A stretch of 64,000 nt of DNA from GJ-E10 sp035625725 (GCA_035625725.1 DASPPB010000034.1:62001-126000), one strand, 5' to 3'. Shown: positions 16,723 to 26,303, numbered from the stretch's first letter. Translations and numbers: made by a program. Notes: generated by a model from the letters alone, not told the origin.

Positions 16723-17115
16723 ATGTATCCCATCAGGAAAGCGACTCTCTCTGCTCTCGCGTTGAGCATGCTTGTGCTTGGCGGGTGTGGAGAACTGGTC
16801 GTGCAGGACACGTCAAGCCTCCTGGTACCGTCACTGCAGCGATCCGAGGTTGTGGGATTGGCAGCAGGATTCGGCACGACGTTTGCCGCCGCGCCGGATG
16901 TGATTGCTATGTTCAGGAGACGGTCAAGCGGCGGGATGAACCCGCGGATGGCGGGCATCATGGGTGTTTTTCAAATACTGTGGGTGTACTACGGTTTACT
17001 TATCACCTCGCGACCGGTGGTTTTATGGAACGTAATCGCGGTGTTGATCAACTTCCTAAGTGTCGCCGTTTACTTTTACTACGCCCGAAGGGAAAGAATG
17101 CAAACGCCGCCGTGA
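16723..17115 (+). CDS. SemiSWEET/MtN3-like sugar transporter, possibly with N-terminal lipoprotein signal
   Basis: 130 residues from ATG at 16723. Residues about 40–125 form three membrane helices with the SemiSWEET layout (VVGLAAGFGTTFAAAPDVIAMFRRRSSGGMNPRMAG, then ILWVYYGLLITSRPVVLWN, then VLINFLSVAVYFYYARRE); the usual PQ pair reads PD. The N-terminus looks like a lipoprotein signal (ALSMLVLGGCGE). A GTG at 16801, with GGAG eight bases upstream, would give a standard-length 104-residue SemiSWEET without that signal. SemiSWEETs work as dimers that move sugars down a gradient. The position behind the glucosidase fits export or import of its substrate or product. Confidence 0.72.
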   Translation: MYPIRKATLSALALSMLVLGGCGELVVQDTSSLLVPSLQRSEVVGLAAGFGTTFAAAPDVIAMFRRRSSGGMNPRMAGIMGVFQILWVYYGLLITSRPVVLWNVIAVLINFLSVAVYFYYARRERMQTPP

Positions 17116-17920
17116 GCTCGGTGGTTTCCATCGCAATTGCGAGCGAATGGCGGCATGACACTTTGGAAGTGATTCAGCGGGTCGACCATTCTATTCCCCG
17201 CTGTGCGGTTCTCGCTGAAGCCGGATGCGTTGCCGACTCTAGTTATGCGCGCGTTGACTGTTAGCTTTGCGCGAGTGCAAATGGCCACTTTCCGGAGCCG
17301 GAACTCGCTCAAACAAGTTTCGGCTCCGTTGTGCGGCCAATGGCTGGTTTCGAGCGCATTGCTGCCTTTGACGGATCGAAGTGCGCCGGCTGCTCTACGC
17401 CGAGTTGTTCACGTAGGCTGTCCGGCAGGTTTCCGGCGAGAGCAGTCATTTCGATGGCTGCTCGTTGGAGTTCAGGAAGGACGGGCCCTGGCCGGTCAGA
17501 GCTGTTGGCGTGTTGCCCGATAGCGGACTCTGCCAATGGCCAGCAGTCCGGTAAACGATTGCGGGAAACCAAACTAAGCTGGCTACGGTCTAGGGGTTTG
17601 CAGACAAACGTGGGTTCCGTCGCGACAAACGGGAAATCGGTTACGAGACTTATGTTACGGGCCGGACCCGCATCACTTTGAAAAAACGTTTGAAGCGAGC
17701 CCCTGCAACCATCAAGACAGAGGTCTGCAGCGATGCTGGCCTTGCGCGCAATGCTTTCGCGAGGCAGGACTGCGGCAACGGTGACCGAAGTTATGGGGGA
17801 TTTCGCGGCTGCTATCGCGCGGTCGCAAGATGCGCGAGAAGAAACAAGCGCTCCTTGCTCAGGCGCGTTAGGCGTTCGGCAGTGCGAGACGCGGTCCTTC
17901 GCATCGGTCCATCGACTCGA
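17116..17920 (+). other. Long intergenic stretch, no convincing gene
   Basis: About 800 bases between the SemiSWEET gene and a convergent esterase. A minus-strand frame at 17309–17572 (LPELQRAAIEMTALAGNLP…) and a plus-strand frame at 17733 (TAATVTEVMGDFAAAIARSQ) look faintly protein-like, but neither has a ribosome site or a recognisable family; they could be gene remnants or intergenic repeats. Confidence 0.4.
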
Positions 17921-18952
17921 TCAGCGCGTTGGGTTCGTCCTTTTCGCCGATGCCTGCCCTGAATACGGCTGCGCAGGCAACCATCGATCGAGGAAAGTGA
18001 AAGTATCGCGCCAACAGCGCCTCGCCTCCGTCCGCCAGAACATCACATGAAAGGCGTGCGTTTCGCCAGGGTATTCGTGCACTTCGCAAGGCGACCGCAG
18101 CCGCTGCAATGCGCGTGCGAGGCGCAGCGAGTCATCGGCGACCGGATCGTCAAGCCCTACAGCGATGAAGATCGGCGGCAGCGGTGGCGCCGCGACCATC
18201 GCCTCGACAACCAGCAGGGGATCCGCGAGCGCGTGCTCTGGTCCGGGGCGCTCGGCGGATTCGCCCAGGTACGAGCGCGAGACGTCGTGCGCGACGCGCG
18301 CGGCTAGCGCAGAGATGCCGGGCCGCCGGTGGCGCTTTGGCATGCTGGCTTGCAAAAAACCGCAGTAAAGCAGCACGGCGCGCGGCGCAACGCCGCGCTC
18401 GAACAGCCGCGCTGCGTACGGTTCCGGCCTCGGCGTGCAGCAGGCGAGCGTAACGGCCAGCGCCAGGTTCGCGCCTGCCGATTCTCCAGCCAGTGCGGCG
18501 CGTTGCGGGTCGCCTCCGTACTGCGCGGCGTGGTCGACCGCCCAGCGCCACGCGGCGCAGGCGTCCTCGACGGCGGCGGGAAACGGATGCTCTGGCGCGA
18601 GGCGGTAGTCGACATTGCAGACGAGGTAGCCCCGCGACGCGTAGGCAGCGGCGAGGGCCCGGTGCGTGCGCTTGGATCCGATTGCGAAGGCGCCTCCATG
18701 CAGGTAAACAAGGACCGGATGCGGCGGCGGCGCTTGCGGGACGAGCAGGTCGAGCCGCAGGGACACGTCGCCGTGGCGCGCATATTCGATGTCCTCGACG
18801 AGGCGGCTAGCGGCCATTCGCTGCCGAACCGACGGCAGCAGGTCCGCGCTTACCGCAAGCGCGTGCAGCCCGACGTCGAGGACGACCCGCCTTGCGGGCT
18901 GTTGCACCCAGATCATCCGGCTCCAGCGGCGCATTAAGTTCGTCGGCAGCAT
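17921..18952 (-). CDS. Alpha/beta hydrolase, hormone-sensitive-lipase (HSL) family
   Basis: A 343-residue esterase-like protein. VYLHGGAFAIGS (about residues 83–94) is the HSL oxyanion motif HGGA/G, ALAGESAGANLAL (about 153–165) is the nucleophile elbow GxSxG, LDDPVADD gives the acid and ETHAFHVMFW the catalytic histidine. DYRLAPEHPFPAAVED is also diagnostic of the HSL/carboxylesterase group. It hydrolyses short esters; the natural substrate is unknown. It is isolated in the accessory region, not in an operon. Confidence 0.85.
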   Translation of the reverse strand: MLPTNLMRRWSRMIWVQQPARRVVLDVGLHALAVSADLLPSVRQRMAASRLVEDIEYARHGDVSLRLDLLVPQAPPPHPVLVYLHGGAFAIGSKRTHRALAAAYASRGYLVCNVDYRLAPEHPFPAAVEDACAAWRWAVDHAAQYGGDPQRAALAGESAGANLALAVTLACCTPRPEPYAARLFERGVAPRAVLLYCGFLQASMPKRHRRPGISALAARVAHDVSRSYLGESAERPGPEHALADPLLVVEAMVAAPPLPPIFIAVGLDDPVADDSLRLARALQRLRSPCEVHEYPGETHAFHVMFWRTEARRCWRDTFTFLDRWLPAQPYSGQASAKRTNPTR

Positions 18953-19185
18953 CGAGTGTTCGTTTCCTCAGGCGAGACAGATTGGCCGTCCGCCGACGAT
19001 AGCGATCTGCCCCAAACCCGACAAGATCCCGAAAGCGGATTACCCGGCCGCGGGGAATCGACCGGTTGAAACCGCAACCCAAAGGAAACATGAGCGCGCC
19101 CCAATAGCGGTCGCAGGATTTCGCAAGAGCGAATCTGGGGGAAAACTACACGCGTCTTATTTGTATCTGTCCGCTAATCCGCGTA

Positions 19186-19719
19186 TTACAAGCCGCCGCC
19201 CGGCCGCCCCGACACCTCCATTGGTTGTTGCATAATGACATCGAGCGCGATTACGAAGCCGAAAATGACCGTAAAGAAGTCGATCGTCAACGCCGTGATG
19301 TAGGCTGCGGCGCTGTATTGGAGGCCTTCTACAACGTAGCCAAGCATCGCCAGTGTCACGGCGGCGCCGAATACAACGAAAACCGCGAATATTGCCGGCG
19401 GCGGTCCTTTGCCGACCACCTTGCGGCGTCGGCGCGGATAGGTGACCTGAAGAGACAGCATCGGTAGTGCGAAAAGCACACCAGAGCCTCGCCAAATCCA
19501 CGTTTCCTCAATCTCGTAGAGCGCAAGTAGCGCCGGCAGCAGCGCCGCCGCCGTCAATACGAAAATGTGCGTCATGATCGTTTTTGCAAGGAATCTGTCA
19601 AGCAGTGACAACTTCGCTCCAGCGGCCGGTCGAAGAGTCAACAAGAGCGCCGAGAACCCCGCGAATGTGATCATCAGAGTAGCCAATGTGTACAAAAGGG
19701 TTGCACCTTTGACTTCCAT
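19186..19719 (-). CDS. Integral membrane protein of unknown function
   Basis: 177 residues from the ATG at 19719, which is preceded by AGGTGGAG. Four or five hydrophobic helices are visible (LLYTLATLMITFAGFSALLLTL; IFVLTAAALLPALLALYEI; AIFAVFVVFGAAVTLAMLGYVV; ITALTIDFFTVIFGFVIALDVI), with a basic loop YPRRRRKVVGKG. No domain is recognised. The layout resembles the small membrane protein at 10543–11052, which could be a distant relative. Confidence 0.65.
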   Translation of the reverse strand: MEVKGATLLYTLATLMITFAGFSALLLTLRPAAGAKLSLLDRFLAKTIMTHIFVLTAAALLPALLALYEIEETWIWRGSGVLFALPMLSLQVTYPRRRRKVVGKGPPPAIFAVFVVFGAAVTLAMLGYVVEGLQYSAAAYITALTIDFFTVIFGFVIALDVIMQQPMEVSGRPGGGL

Positions 19720-20618
19720 GTTTTTCTCCACCTAAGAGCCAAGGTCGCCTTGGCGCGTCCTTGCTTTTACGACGAGAATCGTTATCGAGTGGCTACCCCC
19801 CAATCGTGAACACGTAGGCCGTAGTCGTCAAACTTTGCCCGATATGTGATTAGGGCATTCGGACACTCGGAACGGGACTGGCGAACATCACATGCATGTT
19901 CAACTTGGTCTTACATTCGCTTGCAGCAAAGCTTTTTCACGTTTTCGGGATATGCCGCGAGTTTCCGTCGATTTGCTTTCAGGAACTTCAGAGCTCTGCA
20001 ATCGGAGACCGCTTCTGGCCGGATCTTCGCCCTCGGCGGCCGCCCGGTTTCGGGACCTTGAATTTTGAGGCATCGGCGTCGGACGCAGCGGCGCAGTCCC
20101 GCCCACTGCTTCGCGGCGGCACGCCAAATCAGCGTACCGGAAACGGAACGCCGGCGAGCGTAACTGGCCGATCATTGCAGCCGTGGCGCGAATCAAGACA
20201 ACTGGCCTGTCGCCTGGAAAGCGAAAATCGCCGCGTGCTTCAACCGGAAATTTAGCTTGCGATTCGACGCCGCACAGTCTCGCAGGTACAGGTTGATGAG
20301 CCTCTAGTCCTCACCAGGCGGCGTGGGCTCATCGCCCTTCCAGAGTCCTGAGCTACCCCGCGGAGTCCAGTGACTGAACATGCTCGTGCTACGAGGCGAC
20401 AAAGATCCCGTTGGGAGAAAGCTCAAGCCCACCGCCACAATCCCCAACAACGATTGATCCGTCTTTTCTTTCAACCCCAGACAACTTCGACAACGACCGG
20501 GGTGCTACAACCGCGCCTGCGTCATTCGTCGTCAGCCTTCGGCTCTCGCTCCCAAAACGCGCAGCCCGCGCGCGGAATCCCGATCACCTGGTTTCAGGTC
20601 TTTGTGGCGACCGATGGC
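19720..20618 (+). other. Long intergenic stretch, no convincing gene
   Basis: About 900 bases with only short frames on either strand, none with a ribosome site plus protein-like composition. I see no tRNA, tandem repeat or mobile-element end here. Confidence 0.4.
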
Positions 20619-21005
20619 CTATTGCGCTAGCGCGATCTGCTTGATGTTCTCCGTGCCCGTTTCATAGGTCACGCGTATCGCGTAGTACTTTTCTTTATCG
20701 TAGGAACTTTCTATCGGGGTTCCTGCTACTTCCCAGATTCCGAGCGTCGCAACATCAACCAATCCGTGCATCACTGCGCGTCCAGTGGATCCCTGCGCTT
20801 TTAGCACCTTATAGGCTTCGGTGTCGGGCGGTAGATTTGAAATTTGAAGCGGTTCAGCACCGGTGGCGAGCAGGCAAGTTTTTGTTTTGCACGCTTCCAA
20901 GTCTTCAAAGTCAGCCCCTTTCTTGTTGGCGGCCATGTACACGCTGCAACCTGCGTGCAGGCATGAAGCGACAAGGGCCGCGCTCGGGCGTCAATTCATT
21001 TTCAT
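20619..21005 (-). pseudogene. Small lipoprotein gene interrupted by an in-frame TGA in its signal peptide
   Basis: The intact 107-codon part (20619–20942) encodes a protein-like sequence (DLEACKTKTCLLATGAEPLQISNLPPDTEAYKVLKAQG… YYAIRVTYETGTENIKQIALAQ). Reading upstream in the same frame gives a lipoprotein signal, RPSAALVASCLHAGCS, headed by ATGAAAATGAAT at 21005 with a GTGAG-type ribosome site, but a TGA stands at codon 5 (20993–20991). Either the gene is inactivated, or translation restarts at GTG 20948 or ATG 20942 without the signal, or a base is wrong. No family is recognised. Confidence 0.5.
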
Positions 21006-21247
21006 ATACTCACTTCTCAGTTTCTTGGCTTGTGGATGCCGGATTTACCAATCGTTTGTTCGTCGAGCTTTGGCGCCGCAATCTACGTTGCCGCGCTCGA
21101 CGCGCGTTGATGGTCGTCAGCGCGTCGGGCTACGTCGAACCTGCGGATCGAGGGTTCCGACCGGTGCAAAGTATTAGCTAGGTATTAGCTTGGATCCGAA
21201 GGGGTCGCGTGTTGAGCTAATGCATCCCAGCTAACTCTTTGATTATT

Positions 21248-21326
<79 letters not shown>

Positions 21327-21360
21327 GGGAAGCGATTGTACACGCAGCACTAGGCCTGTC

Positions 21361-21849
21361 TCACCGGGACGACGTGTCCTCGGCCCTTCGGGCGAGCAGC
21401 GCCCGAATAGACTCGAGTTCCGTTCGCATCAGATGCAATGGATCGGTTTTCGCGTCAACGGGCGGCTCTGCCTGTGCCGCCGATGCATTCGTTGGGGCTT
21501 CCGCTACTCGCTCGCCCGCAACGGTCTCGGAACGGCCGCTACGGCGCCGGCCGGTGGATGCCGCACCGTTGCCATCGAGACGATTGCGAGCGCCATTAAT
21601 GGTGAAACCCTCTTCGTAGAGCAACTCGCGGATGCGCCGAATGAGCAAGACTTCATGATGCTGGTAGTAGCGCCGGTTGCCACGTCGCTTGACGGGTTTG
21701 AGTTGTGTGAATTCCTGTTCCCAATACCGCAGCACGTGCGGTTTGACCGCGCATAAATCGCTCACCTCACCAATGGTGAAGTAGCGCTTGGCCGGAATCG
21801 ATGGCAGGGGATGCGCACCATCGCGGTCGGCTCCGGCAGTCTTGGACAT
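21361..21849 (-). CDS. MerR-family transcriptional regulator linked to ihfA
   Basis: 162 residues with an N-terminal MerR winged helix-turn-helix at about 20–90 (YFTIGEVSDLCAVKPHVLRYWEQEFTQLKP…RRYYQHHEVLLIRRIRELLYEEGFTI). The C-terminal part is Ala/Arg-rich with a short helix (LHLMRTELESIRALLARR), likely for dimerisation; there are no metal-binding cysteines. A MerR-like gene directly after ihfA and before tRNA-Pro is a recurrent arrangement in betaproteobacteria. It is 45 bases behind ihfA and likely co-transcribed. Its targets are unknown. Confidence 0.85.
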   Translation of the reverse strand: MSKTAGADRDGAHPLPSIPAKRYFTIGEVSDLCAVKPHVLRYWEQEFTQLKPVKRRGNRRYYQHHEVLLIRRIRELLYEEGFTINGARNRLDGNGAASTGRRRSGRSETVAGERVAEAPTNASAAQAEPPVDAKTDPLHLMRTELESIRALLARRAEDTSSR

Positions 21850-21894
21850 CGATGCGCCGCTCCGGATACGAGGTTGCGCTGCAGGTGCTGGCGC

Positions 21895-22272
21895 TCAGCG
21901 CCCCAGCGTGCGCGTTACTGTCGCCTTGAGCTTTTGGCTCGCGTGAAAGGTAACCACGCGCCGCGCCGTAATTGCGATCTCCTCGCCGGTTTTGGGATTA
22001 CGGCCGGGACGTGTAGGTTTGTCGCGCAATTGGAAGTTACCGAATCCCGACAGTTTTACGGCCTCGCCCCGAGCCAAGGCCAGGCAAATTTCCTCAAAAA
22101 AACCGTCAACCATGTCCTTGGCTTCGCGCTTATTCAAACCCAGACGCTCGAAGAGAGCGTCGGCAATTTCGGCCTTGGTCGTGGTGCGGATCTCACGTTC
22201 GGCCACCGTTTGCGCCGAAGCGGAAGGCAGCTTCGCTGCCACGGGTACGTCGGGAAGATTAACGGACGTCAT
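21895..22272 (-). CDS. ihfA: Integration host factor subunit alpha
   Basis: 125 residues; the core from TTTKAEIADALFERLGLNKREAKDMVDGFFEEI to the end matches the HU/IHF fold, with the DNA-intercalating proline arm RPGRNPKTGEEIAITARRVV. An N-terminal extension of about 28 residues (VNLPDVPVAAKLP) precedes the usual start; a later start cannot be excluded. IHF alpha pairs with IHF beta to bend DNA sharply. It lies 52 bases behind pheT, the standard pheT–ihfA arrangement. Confidence 0.93.
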   Translation of the reverse strand: MTSVNLPDVPVAAKLPSASAQTVAEREIRTTTKAEIADALFERLGLNKREAKDMVDGFFEEICLALARGEAVKLSGFGNFQLRDKPTRPGRNPKTGEEIAITARRVVTFHASQKLKATVTRTLGR

Positions 22273-22324
22273 GGGACGGTGTAACTCGCCGCTGTAATTT
22301 GATGTTTTTGCTGGTCGGTAGCGC

Positions 22325-24790
22325 CTACTGGCGCACCCTTGCGCCCCAGCGCTTTAACAGCTGCTCGACGATCGTGGCGCGCGCTGCGTCGGCATCTGCT
22401 TCCGCCAGCGAACGATGAGTATCTTGCAGAACTATCCGGAACGCAAGGCTTTTTTCCTTATTTAACAAGCCGCTAGCCTCTGTCGGCGAACCGCCCCGGG
22501 GAGAACCGTCCACGGGTCGAAAAACATCGAAAAGCCGTATTGTCCGAACGCAGGAGAGCTTCGGCTCGGAAACGGCCAAGCCGCGCAGATCTTCGAGTAC
22601 CTCGCCGGCTCGCACCGAGCCCTCGACCCATACCGCAATGTCTCGGATAAGAGCCGGGAAGCGCGCTACGGGCAGCAGCGAAGGCAGCCCGACGTGTAGC
22701 AGCGGAGCAACGGTCAGCTCAAAAAGCACCGGCGCCGTGGCGAGTTCGAAGATTTTGCACAGGCGCGGATGCAACTCGCCAATCCAGCCGATCGTTGCAT
22801 CGTGCAGCACAATTCGGGCGCAGCGCCCCGGGTGAAAGGCCGCGTAGAGGCGATCGGTTTGCTGCGCAGGCGAGAACCGGGTTTCTGCCGGGCGTAGCAG
22901 TCGCTCAAGGTCACCCTTCACATCGAAAAAATCCACCGACCGCGCGGGCACAGCCCACTGCTCCTCCTCGGCACCCCCGAAGGCAAGCGCCGCAAGATGC
23001 AGCGGCTGCTCGACGCCGGCGACGGCCTGCGAGACGTCCGGGGGACTTGTGCCGCGACGGTAGACACTGGCGAGTTCGAACGTGCGCACCCGGGTGGCCT
23101 GCCGATTGAGGTTGTAGCGCAGATTCGATACGAGTCCAGCCAGCAGGTTGCTGCGCATCACGCTGTACTGGCCTGCAATCGGATTCAAAACTCGAATCTG
23201 CGCCCCGGCATCAGCGCCAAAGTCCGATTCCCAGGACTCGGGCACAAAACTAAAGTTGATCAACTCCTGGTAGCCGGCCGCTGCCATGGTTTTGCGTAGA
23301 TCATGGGCCGTGCGCGCATCCTCGCGCTGCACCCGCATGCGCGCACGGGCGAGCGGAGGATCGGCCGGAATTGATGCGTAGCCATGTACGCGTGCGATCT
23401 CTTCGACAAGATCGACCTCGAGCTGCAGGTCAAAGCGAAAGCTGGGCGGCGTCACGTAAAACACGTCGTCTTCGCGCCGGTAGGCAAGACCCAGCCGATC
23501 AAAGCAGCCCTGAACCTGTGCCGAGGACAACGCGATGCCCAGGACGCGCTGCAGCCGGGCCCGACGCAGGGCAACGGGTTGGCGCTCGGGCAGCCGCGCG
23601 ATGACGTCGCTGACGGGTCCTACGCGGGTGTGCGCGGTGCCGCAGACCTGCACCATGAGCTCGGTGAGCCGCTCCAGCGCGACTGTCGTGGCGGCAAAAT
23701 CCACGCCGCGCTCAAAGCGATGCGCCGCCTCCGAGGAAATACCCAGTCGCTTGGACCTTCCCTGTATGGCCTGCGGCCACCAAAACGCCGCCTCGAGAAA
23801 CACGTCTCGGGTGTCAAGGGTCACCGACGAAGACATTCCGCCCATGATCCCGGCGATGGCCTCGGCACCCTTGCGGTCGGCGACGACACCAAGTTCCGTG
23901 TCGAGTTCCACCACCTGTTCGTTGAGTAGATGAATCGTCTCGCCCGCTCGGGCCCATCGCACTTCGATGTCGCCGTCGACCTTCTGCAAGTCAAAGACGT
24001 GCGACGGCTGGCCGAGCTCCAACATGACATAGTTGGAAATATCCACCAACGCCGAGACGCAGCGTTGCCCGGACTGTTCCAGGCGCCGCTTCATCCACGC
24101 GGGCGTTGCGGCGCGCGCGTTCAGGCCGCGCAAGACCCGTCCGGAAAATCTCCCGCAAAGCTCCGGCGCATCGATGCGCACTGCCAGCTGCTCATCGGTG
24201 TTGACCGCAGCACGACGTGTCGCTGGCGGTTTGAGCGTTTGTCTGCTTAGGGCCGCCAACTCGCGCGCGACACCCAAAACACTCAGACAATCGCCCCGAT
24301 TGGGCGTCGTCTTGATTTCGAACACGGATTCGTCCAGACCGAGGGCCTCGCGCAAATCGGTACCCGGAACCAGAGTTCCTTCCAAGACCAGCAGCCCTTG
24401 GGCGTCCTCGGACAATCCGAGTTCGCGCGCGGAGCACAGCATTCCCTCGGAGCGCACACCTCGGACCGTTGAGACTCGAATGACGAAATCGCCCGCCAGG
24501 TGGGCTCCGGGGAGCGCGCAGGGCACGGTCAGACCTTCGGCAACGTTGGGCGCTCCGCAGACGACCGTTCGCGCCGCACCACCGCCCGTGTCAACCTGAC
24601 AGACTGTGAGTCGATCCGCGTTTGGATGCCGCTGCACCTGCAGCACACGGGCGACGACAACTTGGGAGAAGGTGGGAGCTGCTTCGGGCTCCTCGACTTC
24701 CAGCCCTCCCATGGTCAGGCGCTCAGCCAGTGTTGCCGGCTCCTCCCGGGTCGGCACCATCTCGCGCAACCATTCAAGTGCAATCCTCAC
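22325..24790 (-). CDS. pheT: Phenylalanyl-tRNA synthetase beta subunit
   Basis: An 821-residue large subunit of the alpha2beta2 synthetase. It begins MRIALEWLREMVPT, then shows the tRNA-binding OB-fold domain (about 40–150, VVVARVLQVQRHPNADRLTVCQVD), the B3/B4 and B5 regions (FEIKTTPNRGDCLSVLGVAREL; GGMSSSVTLDTRDVFLEAAFWWP), and a C-terminal ferredoxin-fold anticodon-binding domain (RFPALIRDIAVWVE…SLAFRIVLQD). Full length. It starts 6 bases after pheS, so the two subunits are translated together. Confidence 0.97.
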   Translation of the reverse strand: MRIALEWLREMVPTREEPATLAERLTMGGLEVEEPEAAPTFSQVVVARVLQVQRHPNADRLTVCQVDTGGGAARTVVCGAPNVAEGLTVPCALPGAHLAGDFVIRVSTVRGVRSEGMLCSARELGLSEDAQGLLVLEGTLVPGTDLREALGLDESVFEIKTTPNRGDCLSVLGVARELAALSRQTLKPPATRRAAVNTDEQLAVRIDAPELCGRFSGRVLRGLNARAATPAWMKRRLEQSGQRCVSALVDISNYVMLELGQPSHVFDLQKVDGDIEVRWARAGETIHLLNEQVVELDTELGVVADRKGAEAIAGIMGGMSSSVTLDTRDVFLEAAFWWPQAIQGRSKRLGISSEAAHRFERGVDFAATTVALERLTELMVQVCGTAHTRVGPVSDVIARLPERQPVALRRARLQRVLGIALSSAQVQGCFDRLGLAYRREDDVFYVTPPSFRFDLQLEVDLVEEIARVHGYASIPADPPLARARMRVQREDARTAHDLRKTMAAAGYQELINFSFVPESWESDFGADAGAQIRVLNPIAGQYSVMRSNLLAGLVSNLRYNLNRQATRVRTFELASVYRRGTSPPDVSQAVAGVEQPLHLAALAFGGAEEEQWAVPARSVDFFDVKGDLERLLRPAETRFSPAQQTDRLYAAFHPGRCARIVLHDATIGWIGELHPRLCKIFELATAPVLFELTVAPLLHVGLPSLLPVARFPALIRDIAVWVEGSVRAGEVLEDLRGLAVSEPKLSCVRTIRLFDVFRPVDGSPRGGSPTEASGLLNKEKSLAFRIVLQDTHRSLAEADADAARATIVEQLLKRWGARVRQ

Positions 24791-24796
24791 GGCGGC

Positions 24797-25816
24797 TCAG
24801 CGATTGAACTGTTCGAGAAACCGCAAATCGCCCTCGAAAAACAGGCGCAGATCGCCGACGCCATAGCGCAGCATCGTCAGCCGCTCCAGACCCGAACCAA
24901 ATGCAAAGCCGATATGGCTCTCGGGGTCCAATCCGAAGTTGCGCACGACGTGCGGATGAACCTCTCCGGCGCCGGAAATTTCGAGCCACCGGCCCTTGCG
25001 CGGCCCACTTGTGAACATCATGTCGATTTCGGCCGATGGCTCCGTGAAAGGGAAATACGACGGACGAAAACGAACCTGCAGTTCGTCGGTTTCGAAAAAG
25101 CGCCGCAAAAACTCCGTGTAGACACCCTTGAGGTCCGCGAAACTGACGTTTTCGTCGATCCACAACCCCTCAACCTGGTGAAACATCGGCGAATGGGTAG
25201 CGTCGCTGTCGACCCGGTAGGTACGCCCCGGCGCAATCACGCGCAGCGGCGGCGGTGTCTGTTGCGCGTAGCGCACCTGGATGGGCGAGGTGTGCGTGCG
25301 CAAAAGCAAAGGGTTTCCGCTTGCATCGTGCACATCGACGTAGAACGTGTCTTGCATCGAACGCGCCGGATGGTTCTCCGGATTGTTCAACGCCGTAAAG
25401 TTGTACCAATCGTTTTCGATTTCTGGACCGTCGGCTACGTCAAATCCGATGGACGAGAAGATCTCCTCGATCCGCAGCCAGGTCCGCATGATCGGGTGTA
25501 TGCCACCCGTGCTGGAACTGCGGCCGGGCAGGCTCACGTCGATTGCCTCCGCCGCCAGGCGGGCGTCGAGCTCGAGTTGCGCCAATTCTTCGCGACGCGC
25601 TTGCAGCAGCTCTTCGATGCGCTGCTTGGCCGCATTGATGCGTGCGCCTTGCGCGCGCCTCTGCTCGGCGTCGAGCTGGCCTAAGCCCTTGAGCAGCTCC
25701 GTAATGGACCCGCCCTTACCCAGAAAGCGCGCCTTCTCGTTTTCGAGCACTGCCGGCTGCGCTGCCGCCGCGAACGCACGCCGGGCATCGGCAATGAGGG
25801 AATCGAGCGGATCCAT
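24797..25816 (-). CDS. pheS: Phenylalanyl-tRNA synthetase alpha subunit
   Basis: 339 residues: an N-terminal coiled coil (about 1–85) followed by the class II catalytic core. Readable landmarks are GGIHPIMRTWLRIEEIF, PARSMQDTFYVD (motif 2 region), RTHTSPIQVRYA, YRVDSDATHSPMFHQVEG, and the C-terminal GLERLTMLRYGVGDLRLFFEGD (motif 3). It charges tRNA-Phe together with PheT. It sits 86 bases downstream of rplT. Confidence 0.97.
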   Translation of the reverse strand: MDPLDSLIADARRAFAAAAQPAVLENEKARFLGKGGSITELLKGLGQLDAEQRRAQGARINAAKQRIEELLQARREELAQLELDARLAAEAIDVSLPGRSSSTGGIHPIMRTWLRIEEIFSSIGFDVADGPEIENDWYNFTALNNPENHPARSMQDTFYVDVHDASGNPLLLRTHTSPIQVRYAQQTPPPLRVIAPGRTYRVDSDATHSPMFHQVEGLWIDENVSFADLKGVYTEFLRRFFETDELQVRFRPSYFPFTEPSAEIDMMFTSGPRKGRWLEISGAGEVHPHVVRNFGLDPESHIGFAFGSGLERLTMLRYGVGDLRLFFEGDLRFLEQFNR

Positions 25817-25902
25817 GGCAAGAATCAGGGGGCGTCGACGCGAGCGGACTCACGCCGCCAGGAGGGTGCGGATTCGCCCGCACCCTGCGCGCGACGGTCC
25901 TT

Positions 25903-26262
25903 CTAACGGGCCAGGCCCGTCTTGACCTGTTCGACGATGGCCGCGAACGCCGGTTTGTCAAGCACGGCCATGTCCGCCAGCACCTTGCGATCCAGATCGA
26001 TCTGCGCCTTGCGCAAACCGCTCATAAACACGCTATAGGACAAGTCGTGCTCCCGCACGGCGGCATTGATGCGCGCGATCCACAGTGAGCGGAACACCCG
26101 TTTGCGGGCACGCCGGTCGCGATATGCGTACTGGCCCGCTTTCATGACCGCTTCTTTGGCGATCCGAAATACGTTATTGCGACGCTGCGTAAAACCCTTG
26201 GCAGCCGACAGAACCTTCTTGTGGCGCGCACGCGCCGTTACGCCGCGTTTTACTCGGGGCAT
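25903..26262 (-). CDS. rplT: 50S ribosomal protein L20
   Basis: 119 residues beginning MPRVKRGVTARARHKKVL, with the basic N-terminal arm and the globular part ending LADMAVLDKPAFAAIVEQ that define L20. L20 is an early assembly protein of the 50S subunit and in other bacteria represses its own operon; no such operator was identified here. It follows rpmI by 41 bases. Confidence 0.98.
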   Translation of the reverse strand: MPRVKRGVTARARHKKVLSAAKGFTQRRNNVFRIAKEAVMKAGQYAYRDRRARKRVFRSLWIARINAAVREHDLSYSVFMSGLRKAQIDLDRKVLADMAVLDKPAFAAIVEQVKTGLAR

Positions 26263-26303
26263 GGCAGTTTCCTTCGACTATTCGAGACGGGAGTGGGCGC
26301 CAA

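Noticed and set aside
21173..21192. Short tandem repeat of GTATTAGCTA
   Set aside because: Only two imperfect units; too short to be more than chance.
24500..25684. Plus-strand open frame of 394 codons
   Set aside because: Antisense to pheT and pheS; not protein-like.
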